Of a DNA stretch of 34,238 nt, positions 7,158 through 14,907 are shown in pieces (position 1 is the stretch's first letter; each line of letters starts with the position of its first letter). The translations under genes were made by a program, and so were the position numbers. The notes under the pieces were generated by a model, which was not told the DNA's origin, did not search any database, and saw nothing but the letters and a program-made list of their open reading frames with translations. This stretch comes from JAENVU01 sp031422675 (lineage in GTDB: Bacteria > Actinomycetota > Acidimicrobiia > IMCC26256 > JAENVU01): positions 1-34,238 of the forward strand of contig JANPMG010000096.1 of the NCBI GenBank assembly GCA_031422675.1, given 5' to 3'.

Positions 7158-8566
7158 TGTTCTCCTTCAACGGGGAGGGAACGGGGAATGGTGGGACCGA
7201 CCGCGGCGAGTTCGAACCACAACTCACCGACGGCGACGATGCCTTTCCAGAACTGTTCGAGCACGATCCGCTCGTTCGGCGCGTGGATCCGATCGTCCGG
7301 CAGGCCGACCCCGAGGAAGATCACCGGCGCATCCAAGACCCGCCCGAGTGCTTCTTCGGGGCCGGATCCACCTTCGCGGGTGAAGCAGGGCGGCACCCCC
7401 CAGACTCGTTCGATCACGCGCGCGGTCGCCGCCACCGCCGGATGATCGACCGGCGTGAGGGCGGGCGCAACCCCGCCTTCGGGGGTGACTGTGACCTCCA
7501 CACCGGCGGGGACCTGCGTGCGAAGCCAGCGATCGAACGCGGTGGTGATGGTGGCCGGGTCCTGATCCGGGACGAGTCGGAACGTGATCTTCAGTGCGGC
7601 GTGGGCGGGCACGATCGTCTTGATGCCGTCGCCGGCGTATCCGGCGGTGATACCCGTCACCTCGGCGGTCGGCCGCACCCAGATGCGTTCGAGCGTGGAG
7701 AATCCCGCCTCACCGGCGAGCGCGGCGCCGTTCGCGGTGGAACGAAACGTCTCGGCGTCGAAGGGCAGCGACGAGATCGAGCGGCGCACCGCATCCGAAA
7801 TGGGCAGCACGTCGGCGTAGAAGTTCGCCAGGGTGACCGCGCCATCCGCATCATGCAGGGCGGCCACCAGTTCCGCGGCGACGTGCGCGGCGTTGCGCAC
7901 CGCACCACCGAAACTGCCCGAGTGCAGGTCCCCGCTCGCCGTGCGGAGGGAGACGTCGAAGGCGACGAGTCCGCGCATGCCGGTGCACATCGACGGCACC
8001 GTCTCGGACCACATCGCGGTGTCGGACACCACCAACACGTCGGCGCGCAGCAGCTCCCGATGGCGGGTCAACAGGGCTTCGAAGTTCGGACTGCCCACCT
8101 CTTCCTCGCCCTCGACGAGCAGCTTGATGTTGACCGGCAGCGCGCCGTCGCGCGCCAACAACGCCCGGATCACCTCGAGGTGGTAGAGCACTTGGCCCTT
8201 GTCGTCGACGGCGCCGCGAGCGAACAGCTGACCGTCTCTCACCGTTGGTTCGAAGGGCGGTGACGTCCACTCCGAGATCGGATCCACCGGTTGGACGTCA
8301 TGGTGGCCGTACACCAGCACCGTCGGCGCGCCGGGCGCGTGGAGCCAGTCGGCGTAGACCGACGGGTGGCCCGGCGTGTCCAGCAGTTCGACGTGTTCGA
8401 GTCCGATCGTGCGCATCTCCGCGGCACACCACTCGGCCGAGGCCCGGACATCGGCTGCGTGTGCTGGGTCCGCCGAGATGGCCGGAATCCGGAGCCACGC
8501 GGCGAGCCGTTCGAGAATCTCCGCGCGCGAATCCTCCACGAATCGCGCCAAAACCAGCTCCGCCAC
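7154..8566 (-). CDS. M20 family metallopeptidase (dipeptidase-like)
   Basis: Predicted cytoplasmic di-zinc peptidase of the M20 (CNDP/PepV/DapE) clan, 470 residues. Metal and catalytic motifs are present: VYGHHDVQPVD (85-95), the bridging-Asp motif ARGAVDDKGQ (116-125), the catalytic Glu pair in VEGEEEVGSPN (151-161), and VVSDTAM (179-185). The central lid/dimerisation domain and the C-terminal EGGSGP region follow. GTG 8566 was chosen over longer starts because a minus-strand TACATT lies six bases upstream, giving a leaderless transcript. It heads the operon with the Cys-rich protein and gamma-carbonic anhydrase and is divergent from glcD. The substrate is likely a small peptide or N-acylated amino acid. 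Confidence 0.93.
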   Translation of the reverse strand: MAELVLARFVEDSRAEILERLAAWLRIPAISADPAHAADVRASAEWCAAEMRTIGLEHVELLDTPGHPSVYADWLHAPGAPTVLVYGHHDVQPVDPISEWTSPPFEPTVRDGQLFARGAVDDKGQVLYHLEVIRALLARDGALPVNIKLLVEGEEEVGSPNFEALLTRHRELLRADVLVVSDTAMWSETVPSMCTGMRGLVAFDVSLRTASGDLHSGSFGGAVRNAAHVAAELVAALHDADGAVTLANFYADVLPISDAVRRSISSLPFDAETFRSTANGAALAGEAGFSTLERIWVRPTAEVTGITAGYAGDGIKTIVPAHAALKITFRLVPDQDPATITTAFDRWLRTQVPAGVEVTVTPEGGVAPALTPVDHPAVAATARVIERVWGVPPCFTREGGSGPEEALGRVLDAPVIFLGVGLPDDRIHAPNERIVLEQFWKGIVAVGELWFELAAVGPTIPRSLPVEGEQ

Positions 8567-8572
8567 GAGGTG

Positions 8573-8578
8573 AATGTA
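8573..8578 (-). promoter_or_regulatory. -10 element of a leaderless promoter for the M20 peptidase
   Basis: Minus-strand TACATT, six bases before GTG 8566. It sits back-to-back with the glcD -10 element in a 37-bp divergent intergenic region. Confidence 0.6.
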
Positions 8579-8591
8579 TTGGACCCACCGG

Positions 8592-8597
8592 TAACAT
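8592..8597 (+). promoter_or_regulatory. -10 element proposed for glcD
   Basis: TAACAT is followed by six bases and then the ATC at 8604, the only start-like codon in the glcD frame. The spacing equals that of the other leaderless genes here. The TAA of this hexamer is also the in-frame stop that closes the glcD frame upstream. Confidence 0.5.
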
Positions 8598-8603
8598 CGG
8601 CGG

Positions 8604-10043
8604 ATCGCCACCGAACCGAGACCCGCCGCCGAACTCGTCGCGGCCCTTCAGACCCGCTTCGGCGAGCAGCGAGCGCGGGCCGAGCCCCTCGAACTCACCC
8701 TCTACGAACGCGACGGCGGCACGGCGCGTGGCCGCTGCGGCGCGGTCTGTTTCCCCGAATCCACCGACGACGTCGCGTTTGCGGTCCGGACCGCGAATCG
8801 GTTCGGGATCCCGTTCGTGGCGCGGGGGAGTGGGACGGGCCTCGCGGGTGGGGCAACGCCCCTCGACGGTGCGCTCGTCATCGTGACCACGCGCATGAAC
8901 CGGGTCATCGAGGTCGATCCGGCCGCGCGCTACGCCTGGGTGGAGCCCGGCGTCCTCAACCTCGACCTCACCCGGGCCGTCGCCCACTTGGGTGTCCACT
9001 ACGCGCCGGACCCGTCGTCCCAGCAGGCGTGCACGATCGGCGGCAACGTCGGAACGAACGCCGGCGGACCGCATTGCTTGGCGGTCGGTGTGACCTCGGC
9101 CCACGTCCTCGCCATCGATGTCGTCCTGCCCGACGGCAGCGTGGAACAACTCGGATCACTCGCACCGGACGTTCCCGGACTCGATCTGCGCGGCGGCTTC
9201 GTCGGGAGCGAGGGGACCATGGGCATCGCCACCCGGATCGCGGTTCGGCTCATCCCCGACCCACCCGAGGTCCGCACGCTCCTCGCGGATTTCACCGCGA
9301 TCGACCACGCGTCGGCGGCGGTCTCGGCGATCATCGCCGCCGGGATCGTGCCCGCCGCACTCGAGATGATGGACGCGCAGATCACGCGGGCCGTCGAGGA
9401 TTTCGTCGGCGCGGGGTTCCCGCGCGACGCCGATGCGGTCCTGCTCGTCGAAGTGTCCGGCCTGATCGACGGCGTGGAAATCGAGACAGACGCCATCGCC
9501 GCCGTCTGTCGGGATCACGGGGCGCGCACCGTGCGGGTGGCCGTGGATCCGGAGGAACGGGCGTTGCTCTGGAAGGGCCGGAAGTCCGCGTTCGGCGCGG
9601 TGGCTCGCATCGCCCCCGACTACTACCTCCACGACGCCGTCGTGCCCCGCACCCAGCTCGTCCCGGTGATCCGGCGGGTCTATGAGATCGCGGACCAGTA
9701 CGACCTCATCTGCATGAACGTCTTCCACGCGGGGGACGGCAACCTTCATCCGCTCCTCGTGTTCGACGGTCGTGAGCCCGGGATCTGGGACCGGGTCCAC
9801 GCCGCCGGCGACGCGATCCTGCGCGTCTGCATCGACGCCGGTGGCGTGCTGTCGGGCGAACACGGCATCGGACTCGAGAAGCGCGATTCGATGGCATTGA
9901 TCTTCGATGCCGACGACCTGGACCTCCAAGCGCGCGTCCGCGACGCGTTCGACCCGGATGGGGTCGCCAATCCCGAGAAGATCCTCCCGAAGGGCAGCCG
10001 CTGCGGTGAGATCCCGCGCGTCCCCGAAGGTGCGTGGATCTGA
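8604..10043 (+). CDS. glcD: FAD-linked oxidase, glycolate oxidase subunit GlcD-like
   Basis: FAD-containing catalytic subunit of a glycolate/D-2-hydroxyacid oxidase, 479 residues if translation starts at ATC 8604. The PCMH-type FAD domain shows LTLYERDGG (near 36-44), VCFPESTDDVAFAVRTANR (55-73) and VARGSGTGLAGG (79-90). Further on are CTIGGNVGTNAGG, GSEGTMGIATRI and a C-terminal HAGDGNLHP metal/active-site motif with SGEHGIG. The conserved N-terminal part precedes the first GTG (8817), yet no ATG, GTG, TTG or CTG lies between the stop at 8592 and 8817. Hence the ATC call; an assembly or sequencing error is the main alternative. Followed by glcE with a TGATG overlap. Confidence 0.9.
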   Translation: MATEPRPAAELVAALQTRFGEQRARAEPLELTLYERDGGTARGRCGAVCFPESTDDVAFAVRTANRFGIPFVARGSGTGLAGGATPLDGALVIVTTRMNRVIEVDPAARYAWVEPGVLNLDLTRAVAHLGVHYAPDPSSQQACTIGGNVGTNAGGPHCLAVGVTSAHVLAIDVVLPDGSVEQLGSLAPDVPGLDLRGGFVGSEGTMGIATRIAVRLIPDPPEVRTLLADFTAIDHASAAVSAIIAAGIVPAALEMMDAQITRAVEDFVGAGFPRDADAVLLVEVSGLIDGVEIETDAIAAVCRDHGARTVRVAVDPEERALLWKGRKSAFGAVARIAPDYYLHDAVVPRTQLVPVIRRVYEIADQYDLICMNVFHAGDGNLHPLLVFDGREPGIWDRVHAAGDAILRVCIDAGGVLSGEHGIGLEKRDSMALIFDADDLDLQARVRDAFDPDGVANPEKILPKGSRCGEIPRVPEGAWI

Positions 10044-11071
10044 TGGCGCCCGGCGCGCGCTGGACTGATCTTGCCCGCACGGTGGCCGCCGCCGATGCCG
10101 TCGTTGCCGTCGGGTCGGGCACCCACGCCGGGATTGGCGGCATCGTCACCGGCGCGACGGAAGTTTCGGCGCCGGGTGGCATCGTCGCGTTCGAGCCCGC
10201 CGACATGACCGTCACGGTTGACGCGGGAACCACGTTCGCCGAGCTGACCACGGTCCTCGCGGATGCCGGACAGGAATGTCCCCTCGATCCCCGTGACCCA
10301 CGGGCGACGATCGGCGGGATCGTCGCGTGCGGTCTGTCCGGCACCCGCAGGCTCGGTCTCGGACCGATGCGCGATCACCTGCTCGAGGTCACGTTCGTCA
10401 CCGCCGACGGCCGAGTGGTGCGTGGCGGAGGGCCCACGGTGAAGAACGTCACCGGCTACGACATCCCGCGCCTCTTCGCCGGATCGCTCGGCACGCTCGG
10501 CATCCTCGTGCAGGTGATCCTGCGCACCCAACCAGTCGCGGCGCGCTCGCAGTGGTTCCGGTCCGCTCGGCCACCCCTCGACGTGCTCCGCGCGCTGACG
10601 CGCGCGACCACGATCCTGTGGGACGGCAACGAGACCTCCGTGCTCCTCGAAGGTCACGCGCCCGATATCGATGCGCAGGCGCGAGCGGCCGGACTCGAAC
10701 CCGCACCGCCGACCCCGCTGCCCGAGGGCGCCCACCGCGGGCGCATCTCGGTGGAGCCCGCGCGCCTGCTCGCACTCGCCGACGCACTCGCCGGGACCGG
10801 CGCACGGGGACTCGCCGAAATTGCCGTGGGCACCGTGCACGTTGCCGCCGACGATCCGACGGTGCTCGGCGCCGCGCGCGACGCGACCCACGCGGCCGGC
10901 GGTTGGCTCCTGCGCGAGGCCGGTGTCCCCGAGCTGGATCCGTTCGGTACCGGATTCGCGGCGGTACCGGTCCAGCGCCGGCTGCGGGCCGCGCTGGACC
11001 CCACCGCCAAGCTCAGTCCCGGCCGGGTCCCCGCAACCGCGCCCGGCACACCGGTCGGCGCCGCCGCGTGA
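10043..11071 (+). CDS. glcE: FAD-binding subunit, glycolate oxidase GlcE-like
   Basis: 342 residues (ATG 10043; a GTG at 10034 would add three). A shorter PCMH FAD-domain protein paralogous to GlcD. It has GSGTHAGIGG near residue 28, TVDAGTTFAEL, then RATIGGIVACGLSG and the KNVTGYDIPRLFAGSLGTLG motif typical of GlcE. The C-terminal half is divergent, as in the family. It probably forms the glycolate oxidase complex with GlcD and GlcF, passing electrons toward the quinone pool. Start codon overlaps the glcD stop (TGATG) and its stop overlaps glcF (GTGA), so stoichiometric coupled translation is likely. Its substrate could also be D-lactate or another 2-hydroxyacid. Confidence 0.9.
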   Translation: MAPGARWTDLARTVAAADAVVAVGSGTHAGIGGIVTGATEVSAPGGIVAFEPADMTVTVDAGTTFAELTTVLADAGQECPLDPRDPRATIGGIVACGLSGTRRLGLGPMRDHLLEVTFVTADGRVVRGGGPTVKNVTGYDIPRLFAGSLGTLGILVQVILRTQPVAARSQWFRSARPPLDVLRALTRATTILWDGNETSVLLEGHAPDIDAQARAAGLEPAPPTPLPEGAHRGRISVEPARLLALADALAGTGARGLAEIAVGTVHVAADDPTVLGAARDATHAAGGWLLREAGVPELDPFGTGFAAVPVQRRLRAALDPTAKLSPGRVPATAPGTPVGAAA

Positions 11072-12225
11072 ACCTCGATCTCGACGCCGCCGAACTCGTC
11101 GCCTGCGTCGGCTGCGGCTTGTGTCTCCCGCATTGTCCCACCTACCGGGTCACCGGTGCCGAGATCGCGTCACCGCGCGGTCGGATCGCCGCGATGCGCG
11201 CCGTCACCGAAGGCAGAGCCCAGCCCGATGCGGCGTTCTTCGGTGCGATGGACGCGTGCATTCAGTGTCGGGCCTGCGAAGCCGCCTGCCCGTCGAACGT
11301 GCAGTTCGGTCATCTGATGGAAGCGACCCGCCGAGCCCAAGCACCCGAGCGATCGCGGTGGCAACGCGCGATCGAGTGGGTCGCCTACCGCGGCGCGCTT
11401 CCGCACCACCGGGTGCTCACCGCCGGCACCCGCGCGTTGGCGGTGGGGCAGCGGCTGCGGCTCGTGCCCCCGCGGCTCGGACTGCCGCGCCTGTCCGTGC
11501 GGCCACCCGCGCCGCTGACCACCGAAACGGCGCCCGAGGTGTATCTCTTCACCGGCTGCGTCATGGACGCGTGGCAACGGGACGTGCACGCCGCGGCCCT
11601 CCGGGTGATGCGGGCGACCGGCGCGCGCGTCGGGCTTCCCGGCGCGGGCGCCGACTGTTGCGGCGCGCTGCATGTCCATGCCGGTCGCCACGAGGAAGCG
11701 ATCCGGTTGGCGGAACGAGTCATGGGTGCGTTCCCCGGCGCCGGAACCATCGTCGTCGACAGCGCCGGCTGCGGCGCCGCGCTGACGGACTACGGCCGCC
11801 TGCTCGGAACCGACGCCGCCACCGCGTTCTCGGCGCGCGTGGTCGACTTCTCCACCTACATCGCCGGTCGAGACCTGACCACGCGGTCCGGCACCACCAC
11901 CGTCGTCGTTCAGGACCCGTGCCATCTCCGCCACGTGCAACGCGCCCACGCGCCCGTCGCCGCCGTGCTCGCCCACGCGTACACCGTGAAGCTCACCACC
12001 GACGACGGCCTGTGTTGCGGAGCGGGTGGCGCATACTCGATCTTCGAACCGGAACTGTCGTACGCGGTGCGCGATCGCAAGGTCGCCGCGCTGCGCGCCG
12101 CGGCCGGCACGGACGACTTCGTGGTTGCATCCGCCAATCCCGGATGTGCGATGCACCTGGCTGCGGCCGGGCTCTGCGTCCGCCATCCGGCCGAACTCTT
12201 GGAGCAGTCCCTTGGAACTGACTGA
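11068..12225 (+). CDS. glcF: Iron-sulfur subunit, glycolate oxidase GlcF-like
   Basis: 385 residues. Two 4Fe-4S ferredoxin motifs lie in the N-terminal 90 residues: CVGCGLCLPHCP (13-24) and CIQCRACEAACP (near 65-76). Two CCG domains follow in the C-terminal half, with DCCGALH and LCCGAGGAYSIFE plus upstream CVMDAW and DPCHLRH elements, the arrangement of GlcF/LldE-type heterodisulfide-reductase-like subunits. GTG 11068 overlaps the glcE stop by 4 bp. It relays electrons from the GlcD/GlcE flavins to the membrane. The last 14 bases overlap the next small gene. Confidence 0.93.
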   Translation: MNLDLDAAELVACVGCGLCLPHCPTYRVTGAEIASPRGRIAAMRAVTEGRAQPDAAFFGAMDACIQCRACEAACPSNVQFGHLMEATRRAQAPERSRWQRAIEWVAYRGALPHHRVLTAGTRALAVGQRLRLVPPRLGLPRLSVRPPAPLTTETAPEVYLFTGCVMDAWQRDVHAAALRVMRATGARVGLPGAGADCCGALHVHAGRHEEAIRLAERVMGAFPGAGTIVVDSAGCGAALTDYGRLLGTDAATAFSARVVDFSTYIAGRDLTTRSGTTTVVVQDPCHLRHVQRAHAPVAAVLAHAYTVKLTTDDGLCCGAGGAYSIFEPELSYAVRDRKVAALRAAAGTDDFVVASANPGCAMHLAAAGLCVRHPAELLEQSLGTD

Positions 12226-12421
12226 CATCACCGAACGACTCCGCAGTATCGAGGAGGCATTGCGCGATCGCGCCTACGACGCGTTGCGCGCCGCCGCGAA
12301 CGGCGACGAGGAAGCGGCCCAATCCGAGAAGAAGATCCTTCAGGCTCGGCGCGCGATCGAGAAGGCCATCCGTGCCCTCGAACCACTCCACGGTTCCGCC
12401 GCTTTCGACGACGGCGCGTGA
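12212..12421 (+). CDS. Small helical protein of unknown function
   Basis: 69 residues from TTG 12212, with GGAG (12201-12204) seven bases upstream; no ATG or GTG start gives a better fit. The composition is strongly charged and alanine-rich with heptad-like spacing (ITERLRSIEEALRDRAYDAL, then SEKKILQARRAIEKAIRALE), so one or two amphipathic helices or a short coiled coil are likely. It overlaps glcF by 14 bp and ends 19 bp before the photolyase gene. I do not recognise a family. The ribosome-binding site, the overlap and the clearly protein-like amphipathic pattern support it as real. Confidence 0.65.
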   Translation: MELTDITERLRSIEEALRDRAYDALRAAANGDEEAAQSEKKILQARRAIEKAIRALEPLHGSAAFDDGA

Positions 12422-12440
12422 CCGCGGCAGGGGGGTCGAC

Positions 12441-13784
12441 GTGAGCACGGCGCTCGTGTGGTTCCGGCGGGACCTGCGGTTGGACGACAACCCGGCGTGG
12501 GCCGCGGCGACCGCAACCCATGATCGGGTCCTCCCCCTCTTCGTACGGGACGACCGGCTCATCGAGCGCGCCGGTGAGTTTCGCCGACGCGCCATCCTGG
12601 GTGCGGTCGCCGGACTCGACGCGGCGTTGCGCGATCGCGGCGCTCGGTTGAACGTCGAGTCGGGTGACCCCCTGACGGTGGTGCCCACGATCGTCGCGGC
12701 GATCGACGCCGACGCGGTGTACGTAAACGGCGATGTCACCCCCTTCGGTGCCGCACGGGATCACGCGGTGGAAGCAGCGCTGCGGATTCCGGTTCGTCGG
12801 TCCTGGGGTTGCTGGATCCAACCGCCCGGGTCGATCCTCACCGCCGACGGCACCGTGCCGCGCGTGTTCTCGGCGTTCTTTCGGCGTTGGCAGCAGCTCG
12901 CGCTCCCATCCGAGACGGCGCCCGGTACGGCGGAGCTCATGACCCTCGCGAGCGGCGAGAACCCGATCGCCGAACCGCACCGGAGGGCAGCCGATGCCGA
13001 GGAGCGACTGCACGACTTCGTCGACCACCGGCTCACCGACTACCCGAGTGACCGGGATCGTCCGGCAATCACCGGCACCTCGCGTCTGTCGGTCGATCTC
13101 AAGACCGGGACCCTCAGCGCGGCGACGGCCGCCCGCGCGGCGATCGCGGCGGGTCCCACCGGCGCGGCGTTCGTCCGCCAACTCGCGTGGCGGGACTGGT
13201 TCGCCCACCTCCTCCACGAGACCCCCGGCCTGGTCGACACCGCGCAGCGCCCGGAGTACGCGGCGATCGAATGGCGCAACGATCCCGACGAGATCGACGC
13301 GTGGACGCGCGGCATGACCGGGTTCCCGATCGTCGATGCCGGCATGCGCGAACTCGCGACCACCGGATACCTGCACAACCGGGTGCGCATGATCACCGCG
13401 TCGTTCCTGGTCAAGGACCTGTTGACGGACTGGCGTATCGGCGAACGGCATTTTCGCCACCTGCTCGCCGACGGTGACCTTCCCCAGAACGTCGGGAACT
13501 GGCAGTGGGTCGCGGGCACCGGACCGGATGCTGCGCCCTATTTCCGGGTGTTCAATCCCGCGCTCCAGAGCGCGAAGTTCGACCCCGAAGGCGCGTACGT
13601 CCGCCACTGGGTCCCCGAAATCGCCGCGCTCGACGATCGTGCGGTCCACGAACCGTCGGAGCTGGGACCGTTAGAGTTAGCGGCCGCCGGCATCACCCTC
13701 GGCGTGGACTACCCGTTTCCCATCGTCGACCACGCCGCCGCCCGCACTCGCGCCATCGACGCGTACAAACGCGCCCGCACGTAG
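12441..13784 (+). CDS. phr: Deoxyribodipyrimidine photolyase (cryptochrome/photolyase family)
   Basis: Class I type photolyase of 447 residues that repairs UV pyrimidine dimers with light energy. The N-terminal Rossmann antenna domain opens with the signature ALVWFRRDLRLDDNPAW. The C-terminal FAD domain holds the conserved stretch GMTGFPIVDAGMREL, NRVRMITASFLVKDLL, then HLLADGDLPQNVGNWQWVAG and PYFRVFNP. GTG start at 12441 behind a purine-rich GGGGGG. It is the last gene of the glc unit and ends at a strong bidirectional hairpin. The antenna chromophore could be the deazaflavin Fo, made by the nearby fbiC, but this cannot be decided from sequence alone. Confidence 0.93.
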   Translation: MSTALVWFRRDLRLDDNPAWAAATATHDRVLPLFVRDDRLIERAGEFRRRAILGAVAGLDAALRDRGARLNVESGDPLTVVPTIVAAIDADAVYVNGDVTPFGAARDHAVEAALRIPVRRSWGCWIQPPGSILTADGTVPRVFSAFFRRWQQLALPSETAPGTAELMTLASGENPIAEPHRRAADAEERLHDFVDHRLTDYPSDRDRPAITGTSRLSVDLKTGTLSAATAARAAIAAGPTGAAFVRQLAWRDWFAHLLHETPGLVDTAQRPEYAAIEWRNDPDEIDAWTRGMTGFPIVDAGMRELATTGYLHNRVRMITASFLVKDLLTDWRIGERHFRHLLADGDLPQNVGNWQWVAGTGPDAAPYFRVFNPALQSAKFDPEGAYVRHWVPEIAALDDRAVHEPSELGPLELAAAGITLGVDYPFPIVDHAAARTRAIDAYKRART

Positions 13785-13802
13785 CTCGGCCATCCCCGTT
13801 CA

Positions 13803-13841
13803 CTGGCCCCGGAGCCACCCATGCGGTGGCTGCGGGGCCAG
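13803..13841. terminator. Strong bidirectional terminator hairpin
   Basis: A 17-bp stem with a single G-G mismatch: CTGGCCCCG (13803-13811) pairs with CGGGGCCAG, and the inner AGCCACC pairs with GGTGGCT around a CATGC loop. It sits exactly between the convergent photolyase and LOG-family genes. No T tract is seen on either side. Confidence 0.75.
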
Positions 13842-13860
13842 CGGACAAGCTGGGTGAACG

Positions 13861-14892
13861 TCAGAAGCCGTTGAGGGTGTCGATCAGACGACGGACGCGC
13901 GCCCAGTGGTACTTGTCGAAGCGGAAGCGGATCCGGTCGAGGTGGAGTTCGTCACCGTCGCGTTCCTCACGCGGGCTCGGTCCGGTGACCACGATTTCGC
14001 CGGCCTGGACGATGTCCGCGAAATCGGTGTTCAGCGTGGCCAACTGCGCCGGGTCCGGCGCGCGCTGCATGCGCAACACCAGGTCCCGACCGACGAACCG
14101 CATCGAGTGGTAGTTGCGGTAGAACGTGCGTGCCTCGCGCACCGCCACGTCCACGTCGTCGGTCACGAGCACCAGATCCATGTCGTCGGGACCGAGGTAG
14201 CCGCGATCGAGCAGTTCGTCGGTGACGAACTCGTGCCACTTCGTCCAGTAGGTCCCGCCGGGGACATCGAGGAGGACAACCGGCGCGGGTTGGGCCTTCC
14301 CGGTTTGGATGAGGGTGAGCGTCTCGAACGCTTCGTCGAGCGTTCCGAATCCGCCGGGGAGCAGCACGAACGCGTCCGACTCCTTCACAAAGCTCAGCTT
14401 CCGGGTGAAGAAGTACCGGAAGTTCACGAGCTTCGGGTCGTCGACGATGAACTCGCTCGCGGTCGACTCGAACGGGAGGCGGATGCTCACCCCGAATGCG
14501 TTCTCCAGCCCGGCGCCTTCGAGACCCGCGGTCATGATCCCGGGCCCGGCGCCCGTGACCACCATCCAACCGGCCGCCGCGAGGGCCGCCGCCAACCGTG
14601 AGGCCTGGTCGTAGAGCGGGTCGTCGGGTTTGGTGCGGGCCGACCCGAAGATCGACGCCTTCCGCGACGCCCGGTAGGGAGCAAACACCGAGAACGCGTA
14701 GCGCATCTCCTTGAGCGCGGTGCTCGCGATCTTGAGATCGCCACGGTTCGCTCCGTCCCGAGCGAATCGCAACGCGGTGACGATCATCTCGAAGACGAGA
14801 TCCGCACTGTGCGCAGGACCAACAGCTTCGACGAGTTGCGCGATCTCGGCGTCGAGTGCTTCGTCGCCGGTTCGGTAGCGGGGGAGATCCAC
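13861..14892 (-). CDS. LOG/TIGR00730-family Rossmann-fold protein (nucleotide phosphoribohydrolase-like)
   Basis: 343 residues. The Rossmann core has IFGSARTKPDDPLY (81-94), the nucleotide loop TGAGPGIM (113-120) and the diagnostic LOG motif PGGFGTLDE (179-187). Family members (plant and fungal LOG, bacterial PpnN/YgdH) cleave ribose 5-phosphate from nucleoside monophosphates such as AMP or cytokinin riboside phosphates. This protein is longer than the minimal LOG (about 190 residues), with a helical N-terminal extension of about 75 residues and a C-terminal tail. GTG start at 14892, 15 bp after the sugar-kinase stop, with no clear ribosome-binding site. Possible role in nucleotide salvage with the adjacent kinase. 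Confidence 0.87.
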   Translation of the reverse strand: MDLPRYRTGDEALDAEIAQLVEAVGPAHSADLVFEMIVTALRFARDGANRGDLKIASTALKEMRYAFSVFAPYRASRKASIFGSARTKPDDPLYDQASRLAAALAAAGWMVVTGAGPGIMTAGLEGAGLENAFGVSIRLPFESTASEFIVDDPKLVNFRYFFTRKLSFVKESDAFVLLPGGFGTLDEAFETLTLIQTGKAQPAPVVLLDVPGGTYWTKWHEFVTDELLDRGYLGPDDMDLVLVTDDVDVAVREARTFYRNYHSMRFVGRDLVLRMQRAPDPAQLATLNTDFADIVQAGEIVVTGPSPREERDGDELHLDRIRFRFDKYHWARVRRLIDTLNGF

Positions 14893-14907
14893 GGGCCGAC
14901 TCGGTCG

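Noticed and set aside
8574..8594. ATG 8574 as the glcD start
   Set aside because: It is in frame but meets TAA at 8592 after six codons.
8817..10043. glcD starting at GTG 8817
   Set aside because: This would cut off conserved GlcD residues (YERDGG, FPESTDDVAFAV and the first part of the FAD loop) that are encoded just upstream in the same frame.
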